From Limonium bicolor (lineage: Eukaryota; Streptophyta; Magnoliopsida; Caryophyllales; Plumbaginaceae), in contig CM041782.1 of NCBI GenBank assembly GCA_023374045.1, forward strand, positions 248,401,882 to 248,465,881: a stretch of DNA of 64,000 bases. The letters are read 5' to 3'. The notes beneath the pieces were generated by a model. It saw only the letters and a list, made by a program, of their open reading frames with translations, did no database searches and had not been told where the DNA came from. This document shows, piece by piece, positions 23,456 through 34,342 of the stretch. The position numbers and the translations under genes are program-made. Position 1 is the first letter of the stretch; each line of letters begins with the position of its first letter.

Positions 23456-24648
23456 AGAAATGTCAACAAAGCCGGTTGAGTGAGAATTTAGGAGAAACGT
23501 GCGGCCATTGGCTAAAGATGCACAAAGAACGTGGGCAGTAACCCACAGGGCCCAGGATCGATATGTGGAAAAATGCAGAGTAGTATGAATGAAGAACTCT
23601 GGTACAGAACCAAGAAACAAAACATAATCCATGAGCCACTATTAAACGAGGAAGCACTACATGCTAAGTAGTAGCTTGACCTCAACCGACAATAAGTCAG
23701 GAAAAGTAAGCGAATAACCACGAAGGTATACAGAGTTATACAAATAGATTTCCAGAGAGTTGGAGAGAAAATCTATAACTCATCGAATTCGCATACGGTA
23801 AGAGATACCAAGCGACGATTGATATACATTGAGAATACCAAAGAGCGAATTAAGCTCTAGTTATCAGGTCACGCAGCAGAAGCTTGTGGACCGTGATTCA
23901 GGGTTAAGTATACCTATGTCATAAACCCCTTGAAGCCTTAGAGGCTAGAACCGAACCCGGTTATGAGTTAATTAACCGTACTGAAGTTAAAACACTTCAT
24001 AATACTCGAATTAATGAACCAATGTTCAGTGATAACATATGGTTGGTTACGCGGGCGTAACCCCTTTTAAGGGGGGGTAGGGCGAGAAACCGCTTAGAGT
24101 ATGTTTTACGTATTGGTGCGTAAACTACTATGTGCATAGCACAAAAGGAATTGTTTTGATGTTTGGAACTCATGTTACATAAACATGTGTACCCATTCAT
24201 TGTGTAATTATGATTATCGTGCATGAGTGATGCAAGTAACGAGTATGTAATATTTATGAAAAGAGGAGTAGAGAGACTCTTAGGGAATGAGAATCCCTTT
24301 AGTATTTGTCTATTGAGATTAGACATGAGATTGACGAGTATAAATCGGCATGAAACCGATGTGTAACCTAAGAGGGAGTGAGTTCCCTAGGTGATTTTAT
24401 TTGAGAATGATTGATGGAGTGAGTTCCATCCTTTGGAGTTGCATGTTGTGTGTTTTAAGTTGAGTAATAATTTGACTAATGAGGCCACAAGTATGGAATG
24501 CCTAGGCAAGGTAAGAGAAACAAATAGAGAATAATGGATGACTTAAGTTCCATGATAAAGATAAATTAAAACAGATTGTTTTATGAATATGACTAGAAAG
24601 AGTAAAAGATAGAAAACGAAAATGTTTGACTATCTGATTGTTTGAAAC

Positions 24649-24800
24649 TGACGCGGGAGGTGGAACTTGATCTGCTAGCGATCAAGGGAAACCGAACACA
24701 AATTGGGGTGGAAGGATAGTTCAACACTGATGCTGATCACATCAGGGTTAGATGATTCCTGAAGCTCCCTATAGTGGTCACAAGTAATCACGCTAAGAAA
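24649..24800 (+). other. Conserved interior block 2, copy in B
   Basis: A ~150-bp block with CTTGATC/GATCAAG (24666-24686, loop TGCTAGC) and CTGATG/CATCAG (24727-24745), then GTGGT...ATCAC. Copies occur in C (33512-33660) and F (54181-54320) with the stems kept and loops changed. Confidence 0.75.
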
Positions 24801-25476
24801 AGATACAGCTACCATAAATTTGATTTGGAGTTGTGTGATGTTTTAAAAAGAATTTTCAACAGATTTTGAAAAAGAATTTTCTTCAAGTATGAAGATGGAA
24901 ATGAAAACCGGTTTTGAAACCGCTATCACCCGCCGATGGTGTGGCCTTAAGTCTTGATGACCGGTAGAACGGTGGGCGTGTACAGGTTTTGAAACCATTG
25001 CACCGTACGTGCGCGGTCCTAAGTGACCGGTTGGGGCGGGTGTCAGTGTGTGATTTTTCCAAAGGCAGCGGGACGGGGGAGTACCCTGAGATTGTTCCTG
25101 TGTTGAGTGAGTCAACCAGAGTGCTGAGGATATGTAATGGGTATGTTTGATCAGAACGAAGGGACCGTGGGCCAGAGAGTAAGTGCCCATTGTCATGAAA
25201 CGGCCGTGAACCAGAAAGAGTAAGTGTTCAACGTGACCGGTACCTGAGGATCAGTAGTGTATTACTCAACATGGATTCGAGGACTGTAGTGCCTTCTTGT
25301 CTTCGGACCGATTCCATGAAGAGAGTACAAAAGTATTTGATTGCTATACATGCTGTGATATATGTGTGGTATGTGTAGTGTGAAATAAGACGGACTTGTG
25401 GAGTCTAAGGTGTAAGGTTGTACATGTATTATAACCTTGGCATTGAATGCCATGAGAGTAAACCACTAGATTCATC

Positions 25477-25510
25477 AACTTTGAGGACAAAGTTCCTAAG
25501 GGGGGTAGAT
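25477..25510 (+). other. PPT hairpin and polypurine tract of element B
   Basis: AACTTTG pairs with CAAAGTT around the loop AGGA (25477-25494), followed by AAGGGGGGTAGAT (25498-25510) and the 3' LTR. In C the stem reads AACTTCG/CGAAGTT. The GAGGACGAAGTT...AAGGGGGG arrangement is common before the PPT of plant chromoviruses. Confidence 0.85.
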
Positions 25511-28500
25511 TGTAATACCCCGGATCTAAAAATGGCGAAATTACTCTATATGATTATAAAAGGCCTAATGGTGCCTAAAGAGTATTGGTAAAAAGAATAA
25601 AAACCAAAAGAAAAGAGCAAACGCTTGAAAAGCGAAAAACGCTAAAATGCGCGTTAAATGAGTATAAGAGATATATGATCTCGAGAGGGTCCGAGATGGA
25701 TTCCTCAGGCTTAGTTAGGCCTAATAAGTATACGGGAATGATTCCCGAAGAAAACGAATCCAAATAATGGATTAAAACGCTAAACGGAGTTTAAAAGCAC
25801 GTTTTTCGAGAAAACCCGAAAACGTGACTTAAGTGGTCAAATGGACCCGTAAAAATTATAGTTGATTAAATAACTATAATTAAGTATTAATGGAAGTTTA
25901 ATAACCATTAAAAATAAAGAACGAGAAAAATCCCGAAAAACGGGCCCGGTAAGTGAATAGTGCCAAACCGGGTAAATTAACGAGCGTTTTCTGTAAAAAT
26001 CGAAAACGCTCTCAGCCTATATTAATTAAGTAGGCCGATTTTTAGAGCATGAATTAGCTCTCTCTCACACTATATCTAGCTAATTAAGTGGTGAGTCATA
26101 AAGCAAATAGTTAGAAAGTGAAAAAGTAAATAACTTACTTTCCTTCCTTCTCTCTCCTACTCTTTTCCTTTCTTCCATCGTGAGCTGCCTTCTCCTCCCT
26201 CCTCTGGCGATTTGAGCTGCACCAAAGAGCTTCCATGGCTGCTCCCTCTTCCCTTGCCCTTAAGCCACAAAATACTCCAAATCAAAAACAAAACAATATT
26301 TGTGTCCTCTCATCAAGCTCCACACTTCCCTCTTTTCAAATTTGAAAAGGATGAATTTCATTTGATGGGTGTTGGCCATTTGAAGAGAAAAGCACACCAT
26401 TTAGAAGCTTGAAGCTTCCTCTTCCATCCGAGGAAAAAAATATCCAAAGAAAATGACATTTTTCTTCATCTCCTTTTGTTGGCCGATTTTGGCTGTGTTA
26501 TGCCTTGCTTCTCTTTGTTTTGAGCTACTCTCCAAGTCTCCAATGGTGGGTTGGAGCTCCTTTGATTTTTGGGCAAAACCATTCTAGGGTTTCTTAAGGT
26601 AATATGTCCAATTCTATGCCTTAAGCCTTTCTTGAATTCATGAGTGGTTGCCACAACTAAAAGAGCTAACTTGTACTCCTCATGTCCAATGGTATATTGG
26701 TCTAGAGAAGGGGGCAAGGAGTTGCCTGACCAATTTGGATGAAGAGAGATGAGAAGAGGAGAAGTGCATTAACAAGGAAACTTAAGAGAATTCAAGGTAA
26801 GAAACCAACCCTAAAGTATATTCTATATGTGTTAGAATTTGGGATGGGATAATTAAATGAATGAACCCCACATGGTGTGGTTGTGGTAGCAATGTGCTTG
26901 TATAAAAATAATGCAAGTGAGAAAACATTGGAATTTAGTGTTCGATTTAAGTGTTATGCATTTATGCTAGCATTATATTTGTATTTGGAGATTGATGAGT
27001 ATTGGTGAACTTGTGTGTGTGCTGGTAGAACCCATGATGGGTTTGGTTAGTTTTAGGTTGAATAATGTGAGATGAACTTTGGGCAAGGTTAGAAAAGTAG
27101 CCAAGTTATGGCAAAATTTCTATAGAAATTTGAGTGTTTGAGCATTGTTGTGAGTAGGAATGACCTAGAGAAGCTAGGTATGTTTAGATATTGAAATGAG
27201 TAGAAACCACCATAGGAATGCTTGTTCAAAGATGAGAGATTTGTGCAAAATCTGTAGCAAAAGAGGTTGTTTAAATGCTTGAAGAGTTGTAGAAAAACAA
27301 AGAAGATTTAAGGTTTTAAGAGAGAGATATGAACCTTGGTATGAGTTGTGCATTATCCTGGAAGATTGTGGAATGGTCAAAATGAAAGAGAGCATAATGC
27401 AAAGGGTTGAGGAGAGTTAGAATGCACAAGTGTGCATTAGTGTAAATGAGAATGAAAAATGTGTGAATTTGAGCAAAAGAGTTTGAGTAAGGTTTGAGCC
27501 TATGATTTGAAGAGTTTTAGAGCATGTTTTAAGGTGATTAAACATGTGGAAAACTTGTGGAAAGTTTATGGAAAGATTAAGGGTGGTTTAAGGATTGATT
27601 TGGAGTGGAAAATCAAGTTTGGAGCAGGTTTTAGCGTGTCCGGGATTGGTCCTGGACAAGTCTCCGGACCACACCTAAATTAAGGCCGAGAGTGCAATTG
27701 TGCCTTTGGTCCGGGACTATACTCCAGGACAAGGTCCCGGACCAGGTGTAAATTTCACCCGAGAGTTAAGTTGCAATGGTCGGGACTTAGGGTAAGGACC
27801 AAGTCCCGGACCACCCCGAGAAACCTACAGAGTGTTTTAAAAAGGTTTAAATGATGGGGGTTTGAATGTAATGATGTTATAGATGATAAGGCCTTGTGGG
27901 TTCCATGTAAAGGCCGAATTTAGGCCTAGGAAGTGTGATAACGTGTTAGAAGTGATTGAGAAGTGACTGAACTCAAATTGACAAGGGTAAAACCGAGTTA
28001 ATGGGATAACGGGGTAAATACGGGAATAGCATTTTATTATGTACCGTATGAGTTTAGTGTTAACAATAATGTTTGAAACATTATCAGAGAGTCGTGCGTG
28101 ACCCGAGCATGGTGAGATGCCACGGTAAAGTAAAAACCCCGGTGAAAGGTATGATTTTCTCATGCCCCGTATGCTAACCGAGTTACTCTGATTTGTGTGT
28201 TTGTGTGCCGGCTTAATCAAGATTAAAGCATGAAAATAATCCCTTGTTTGATTATGCATGCATTGTTGTATGTTGTATGAGCTAACATACTTGTATGCCG
28301 GTGTGGTCTAACGTAGTGCATAGACCGACTCTTAGTGAGTAATGATTGACTAGAAACCCGTTGAACGGGTTCACATAACCAATGGAAGTATGCAAACACA
28401 TAAACTATCGATTTAAGTGTAATGATAACGCAAACATATAAACTCCCTAGAATGTGAGGAGATGTACGGGTTGAGTAAATACCCGATAACGGTTAGGAAA

Positions 28501-29874
28501 CCTTATTGCAACAATCCACGAAATAAATATGAGTGGAGGGATAAACGAACCTCCATCGAGAGGATCGAAGTTAGTCCAATAATGTAAACATATAAGAAAG
28601 GTAAAAGAGACCTAAGGGACTATGTGACTCCCTTGAGATACGGTCGACCTCTTATATGAGGATTTTACCCGGTATAAGAAAATATCCGAATGTATAAGCA
28701 TATGATTGTGAGGGTAACCCTTAAACCTAAGATTACCCGAATTTAAGGAAAGTTCCCAAAGTCATTAGAAACATCGAGAATGATGCTTCTTGACTAATAT
28801 ACATGATATTATTATAACCGAGAGAGGAGTGTATGGGAACGAGAGTAGTCCGAGAGTAGTCGGACCTAAGTAAAAGAGATAGGAACTAAGAGAGAGTTCC
28901 GTGAGCTAGTTGAACCTTCCCACCATGCTAGACCCAGAGTAGGGTCGAAACCGGGGAAGTAAGACTATGCTAGAGAGCCATGAGTTTTGGCTTAAGTATG
29001 TAATAAGAGTAACAAGCGTGACGTAGGAGACCTGTAGTGTCTCGAGAATCTACAAGAGCTTGAGTATGAATAACCCAAGAGTGTGGGTGAGATAATGAGT
29101 ATAAATAACCCGAGAGAAAGGGGTGAGTATATGTATGAGTAACCCGAGAGAATGGGTAAGTATAAGAATGAGTAGCCCAAGAGAATGGGTGTGTATACGA
29201 ATAAGTAACCCGAGAGAGCGGGGTGAGGTATTGAATAAGTAAACAAGGCATAGTGAGGAATAACCCTCAATGCCTAAGAGTAACCAGTTACCACTAACAA
29301 CATTGTTATGTTAGTTAGGAATCGTGTTCCGTGATTGGATGTAGATTCCTTGTGTGATATACATATATATTGTATTGCCATGATGCATGTTGTTTGATTA
29401 AAATGAACTCCATGTATATCCGACCCAAAGTAGTCGGCGTACCGCGGTTAGCACGCGGTATATGCGAATTTCATGCGCAGCGTAAGCTGACCCCCTAGGG
29501 GGAACGTTTTTAGTGTGCAGGTACTTGAAGCTGACCACCGTTCGAGAGAGTAGGACGGGGACTGCTGTGAGCATGGGTAGTTAGATTGTAATTACTTATG
29601 CGTTTGAATGAGGTGTAAGTCCGAGTATGTTATCGGCATCCGTATATTGTAGACTCGGTATAGTAGAGATATGAATTGAGTATTGTATTTGTATGAAGTA
29701 CTCGGTTGTTCCAGTTCATCAGACCGTTACGGTATGTAGAAAGGCCTGGTTAGCCACATGGGTGGCTAACGGCGTTGTTTCACCCCTCGTTGTAATTAGA
29801 GTTCCGCTGCGTGAGTAGGAGTAATTAGTAACGGTTTAAGAGATAATGACGAGATTAACGGTTGGGGTGTTTCA
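25511..29874 (+). mobile_element. Element B 3' LTR
   Basis: 4364 bp, matching 5767-10162. Differences concentrate in 26190-27950, where many single bases or pairs in short runs are missing (for example the GC-array unit at 27640), while 27960-29870 is almost identical. It holds the second copies of the array (27630-27815), the 35-bp repeat (29063-29228) and the terminal hairpin (29749-29770). Confidence 0.92.
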
Positions 29875-29879
29875 GCAAC
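29875..29879. repeat. Target site duplication of element B, right copy (GCAAC)
   Basis: GCAAC follows GGGGTGTTTCA and matches 5762-5766. Confidence 0.92.
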
Positions 29880-30271
29880 GCACTAACCGTGCAACAGGCA
29901 AGAATTGGATTACTGAAAACCGAGACAAGTGTCTACGGAACCACAGTTGATAAACAATACACCAATGGTATACCAACGACAAGGGAACTACAACGTAGTG
30001 CCCAAACAAGAGACAAGTCTCAGTAACCACGACAAATACGTGGGACGGGCTACGAAGACGAAACAATACAAGAAAAAAAGGGGGGGTCTCCCAGAATGGG
30101 AAACACCCTAGTTGATGATTATCATTTGAAGACAGTGAGAAGTTGAAGTTACCCAGAGAGTTATTATCAAGGCAGTAAGATCAGTGAGGGCCAACAAGGC
30201 CACTGATGACAGTATGGGTAAAAACAATACCATAACCAGTATGTGTTAAACCGATAGCCAGTTAGCATGGC

Positions 30272-30291
30272 GCACTTGCCATAGCAAGTGC
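30272..30291 (+). other. Conserved leader hairpin, copy in C
   Basis: GCACTTGC pairs with GCAAGTGC around the loop CATA, about 850 bp into the interior once B is removed. Confidence 0.7.
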
Positions 30292-32170
30292 TGCTATAAC
30301 AGGGCTGTTCGGGAAATTTATAACCACTACAGAGTACTTAGTAAAGTACCATGAAGTTAAACAGGATCATTATGATCATGGAAGGGCTTGGTAGCCTAAC
30401 CTCTGTAATTGTAAATACACCAGTCAGCAAGAAGCTAGACTTGGTTAAGGTAAGAAGATGTTGTGAAACCATGAAAATTTTCTTTCAACCCAGATTTACT
30501 CAAACCCTTTTCTTTTCAAAACCAGATTTTCCTTCAAACCAACACTTCTTTCTAACCTTCTTTTAAACCAAACCAGTAAAAACCCAAGGGCAGTTGATAA
30601 AGATACAACAATGGATAAACTTTCCCTCGATTAAGTTCGGGAAGCATGGAATGAATATTGTCACGGGACAATATAAGGGAGTTGACAACAGAATACTTCA
30701 CCTAGGCGTGTGACGGACACTACGAGTGTACCAACTGAATTGTGGGACGACCGCACTCCGATAGGAGCTTGTGGGCCTAACAGACCTACTTATGGGTTAG
30801 TTGGGTAAGTAGCAATGTATCAGTATGGTACCCCACATATGTATACGAGTGGAGTCCGAAACACGGGAAGTATTCGACTCCGTCTACGGTCAGCAGTATG
30901 AGTCAAACAAGAGCTAAGAATTACAAGAAATAGTTGAAGCTAAGGAACCCAGTTAAGTTAACGAGACTAAAGGAATTAGTAAATTCCTTACAACGAAATG
31001 CTTAGGAGTCATGAGGTGCGAAGTGCACTAACTGTAATGTAAAGACATCGTATACGTCTTAAAGATCCTCAGGGATAAACATGTTAGCTGGAACGGTGAC
31101 CCAGCCTGTACATGGCAAGCAGATGCCTAATGTGGACACATTAATGTGCAATGAATGGATGAAACTCCCAGAATGAGTACCTACACTACCAGGAAGTGTC
31201 GATCTTCACAGAAGAAGATAATAAGCCAGTTAAGAACGCAAACGGCATGGCTAACTCGATATATCAGTAAGTACGAACCAGATGTGATGGCATGACTTAG
31301 TAACACCCAGGAGCAATCCTTAAGGGGTGTTCGCATCAATAATTGTTGCACGAAATGACGTGACAGAAACACGAGGGTTGAAACTAACACCCAGTTTAGA
31401 CATAAGTTGTCAGGAGACGGACTAGCAATCCTAAGGGGCATCCCGTAAAAGGAAACGTGATGCAACGACCTTGTCATGGAGCTCAATATAATATCCAAAC
31501 CATATAATGTTGTACAAAGAAGTACATGTATGTGGACAGCCTACAACGAGCGCAGCTCAAGGCAATAAGGCCTGTAAGCCACAAGCAACATGTGTTATGA
31601 AAATTAGGTTGACTGCAAAAGTTTATGTTATATAAGTGAATAGAGTGGAGAACGAACCACTGCATTAAGAGTGGGGATACCTCTCGATATTGTGAGACCG
31701 CAGGAGCGGTAGTTATGTGAATCAAGTTCAAGAAATATGTTAAGGATGGACGACGTTATTATTGAAAGAGAGCAGTTAGCTTAGTAGTATGTGTGTATAA
31801 GGTAAAACACCGAGCTGAATAATGCCGGCTTGTGACTCGAATGATCGATGCTCAAGGAGCATTCAGTAGTCATCCAAATGAGTGATGAACCATAATACGA
31901 ATGATGTAAGTATATGTGTGGAAGTTAATGTGACTGTAAATACCATGTAAGTTAGTGTTATATAATAAGCACGATGCGCAGTAAGCGACCGTTGTATAAG
32001 TGTTGTTGAATAATAATGTGGCAGATAAGACCAGTTGTAAGTTAAACTCAGTGGAGATGCAAGGTAAGCGATGTTAAACGGACTGGGCAATAAGCCAGTG
32101 GTAGCTACTATGTGATGAGGAACTCAGTGTGAATTCCATGGCGAATCGCATAAGGGATTTACTGTCAAGA

Positions 32171-32250
32171 GTTTACGCCTCTGCACTCTGTATGACTGAG
32201 TGTTTTGGTATTGCGCTTGCGCAGTAATGATCGAGTGGGATAGCTAGGAA
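32171..32250 (+). other. Conserved interior block 1, copy in C
   Basis: Begins GTTTACGCCTCTGCACTCTG. Stem CACTC/GAGTG retained; second stem is GCGC-TT-GCGC (32213-32222), where B has GCAC-TT-GTGC. Confidence 0.75.
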
Positions 32251-33511
32251 TTGGAAACATGTTAATTATGGAGGAATAATGTTATAATGGCCGATGCATA
32301 GGAAATGCAAGGCCGCACCTATAGAAAGTACTTGTACAAGACCAAATGTGGAGGCATGATTAACAGTAAGTGACTACAGTAGCACTAACTGTCAAATATC
32401 GGTATGGAATATACCCCAAATGTTGGAAATAGCTGAGAGAGCACTACACACTAGGTAGTAGCTCAATCTCAACCGACAGTAAGTCGGAAGGGAACAAGTC
32501 AATCATTGTGAAATACATAGTGGTATACACAGTAAATTGTTATGGAAGTGGAAGAAAGTGTATAACTCACCGAATTCGCTAACGGTAAGAGATACCACGC
32601 GTCAGTTGAGAAACCATTGTTACCATGATGAAGGTGACAATTGGGGATGTACAATACAGTAAGAATAACAAAAGGGAGCAATTAAGCTCTACAGTTATTA
32701 GAGTTTCGCAGCAGAAACTAGTGAGCCAGTGATCAAGTGTTGAATGTACATGGTGAACATGAGTGAATGGCTAATTATTAACGCCTAGAAGCCTAACAGG
32801 CCAGAATCGAAACCAACTAAGAGTTTAAACAAACTCCAATGAGAATTCTTGGTTTAGGAACTAAACCGCCAATATGGTTAAGATCCTCTAATCAAAATCC
32901 ATTGTGTAATAGACCGCGTGGAAGTTAAAACACTTCACGACGGCAGAACATTTTAAGCCAATGTTTAGTGATTGATTACGTGGGCGTAATCCCTTTTAAG
33001 GGGGGTAGAGCGCAAATTAAACCACTTAGTGTGTATTACCGTACAAGTGTACGTGATTTATGTTGTGCATAGCACAAAATAATTTGTTTTGATGATTGGT
33101 GTGTGTGTTATGTAAACATACGCATTCATTCATCGTTTAATTGTGGTAATTGCGCACAGAAGATGCGAATACCATTGTGATAAGTGTGTTGATTTGTTAA
33201 CAGTTGTGTGTGATAGTACAAGTGTGGGGAGTAGAGAAACTCCTGGGGAACAAAACCCCGACAGTGTATAAATGTGAAACTGTGTGTTGTATTTTGATAA
33301 AATATATGTGTATATATACTATATAGTGATTCATGAAAGGGTATGAGACCGATATAAAACCTAATGAAAATAAGATTCCCTAGGTAACAACATTAAAGTG
33401 AATGGAAATAAATGATAGATGAAGTTCTATCCCTTGGAGATGTTATGATGATGATTAGAATGATCAAAAGATAGAAAATTGGAAATGAGTGATTTATTTG
33501 ATGCTTGAAAA

Positions 33512-33660
33512 TGAAGTGGGAAGTGGAACTTGATTTGCATGCGATCAAGGGAAGCCGAACACAAATTGGGGTGGAAGGATAGTTCGACACTGATGCTGAT
33601 CACATTAGGGTTGAATGATTCTTGAAGCTCCCTATAAGTGGTCACAAATAACCACGCTAA
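33512..33660 (+). other. Conserved interior block 2, copy in C
   Basis: CTTGATT/GATCAAG (33529-33549, loop TGCATGC), CTGATG/CATTAG and GTGGT/ACCAC stems. Ends about 0.68 kb before the 3' LTR; the B copy ends about 0.71 kb before its 3' LTR. Confidence 0.75.
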
Positions 33661-33969
33661 GAAAAGAAGCAAAGAGCATAAGTTGGACTTGGAGTTGTGT
33701 GTGTTTTCAAAAAGGATTTTGAATTGGTATTTATAAAACGTCGATAGATACTTTACATGATTAAAGTTTTCTTACTTAACCTCACAAGGAAAAATTTTTA
33801 AATTTAAGTGAATGTTTTGATCTCCCAAAGGAACGGGGACCAGAAGGTGTCCATCGCGACCGGGTTCTGCGGGATCACAATGTATATCAAAGATATTTTT
33901 GATTGCAATACATGCTATGACATGTTGTGTGGTATGTGTAATAAATATTATTTTGACCTTGAGTTCCTA

Positions 33970-34225
33970 AAGTGTATACTATCAAGACCTATGAGTCTAA
34001 ATGTGTTGTGTTGCATAGACCTATGTGTCTAAAGACTGTTATGTTATCGGGACCTATGTGTCTAATGTTGTTATGTTACCCAAGACCAGTGAGTCAAAGG
34101 GGTTGTTATGTATGTGTAAGTGTTGTTAAGATACCCGGACCGTTGAGTCCGAGGTTATCATGTGAATATGTTATGTTATGTGTGGATGTGAATGTGTTGC
34201 CCGGACCATTAAGTCCGAGGTTGTG
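33970..34225 (+). repeat. Degenerate hairpin repeat in C interior
   Basis: Five to six irregular units, each with GAC facing GTC: AGACCTATGTGTCT, GACCAGTGAGTC, CGGACCGTTGAGTCCG, CGGACCATTAAGTCCG. Stem bases change in pairs (AGAC/GTCT against CGGAC/GTCCG). The 84-aa open frame across it reflects the repeat. Confidence 0.6.
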
Positions 34226-34305
34226 ATGTAAAGTGTGTTTGGTTATGGAAGTTTTATGGCTGTAAGTAATCCCCGTATTCTAATCTAATGATGTGTGGGA
34301 AATGT

Positions 34306-34342
34306 GAACTTCGAGGACGAAGTTCTTTTAAGGGGGGTAGAT
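34306..34342 (+). other. PPT hairpin and polypurine tract of element C
   Basis: GAACTTCG pairs with CGAAGTTC around AGGA (34306-34325), then AAGGGGGGTAGAT (34330-34342) and the LTR start TGAAATACC. Confidence 0.88.

Larger units (their letters stand above)
23039..25510 (+). mobile_element. Element B, 3' interior, right of element A
   Basis: No gag-pol motif. It carries two blocks that are also in other elements (23373-23455 and 24649-24800), the 'gcgtaaccccttttaagggggg' block near 24050-24080 also seen in C at 32985-33005, and the PPT hairpin. The order of blocks is the same as in C, which supports common descent of the non-coding interiors. Confidence 0.7.
5767..29874 (+). mobile_element. 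Element B: long-LTR Ty3/gypsy-type non-autonomous retrotransposon (with A nested inside)
   Basis: Complete structure: 5' LTR 5767-10162, PBS 10167-10178, interior 10163-13207 plus 23039-25510, PPT 25498-25510, 3' LTR 25511-29874, flanking GCAAC duplications. Without A the interior is about 5.5 kb including a 500-bp N gap. I see no gag-pol motif. Blocks of the interior match C: the leader hairpins, the 'gagttg(g/a)caacagaatac' block near 11950 and 30680, the conserved blocks at 23373 and 24649, and the PPT hairpin. LTR sequence clearly differs from C apart from short shared modules, so B and C are sister families with related interiors. Confidence 0.85.
29880..34342 (+). mobile_element. Element C, main interior after B
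   Basis: About 4.5 kb with no recognisable gag-pol. In order: leader hairpins including GAGAC/GTCTC and CCACG/CGTGG near 30010-30045, the GCACTTGC hairpin (30272-30291), the block shared with B near 30670-30800, conserved block 1 (32171-32250), the 'gcgtaatcccttttaagggggg' block near 32990, conserved block 2 (33512-33660), a GACC..GTC hairpin repeat (33970-34225) and the PPT hairpin. Open frames are at most about 105 aa and lie on both strands without family resemblance. Confidence 0.75.

Noticed and set aside
24727..24745. Possible hammerhead ribozyme core (CTGATG) in conserved block 2
   Set aside because: The remaining core (CUGANGA and GAAA with the cleavage triplet in the right layout) is not present; the sequence forms simple stems instead.
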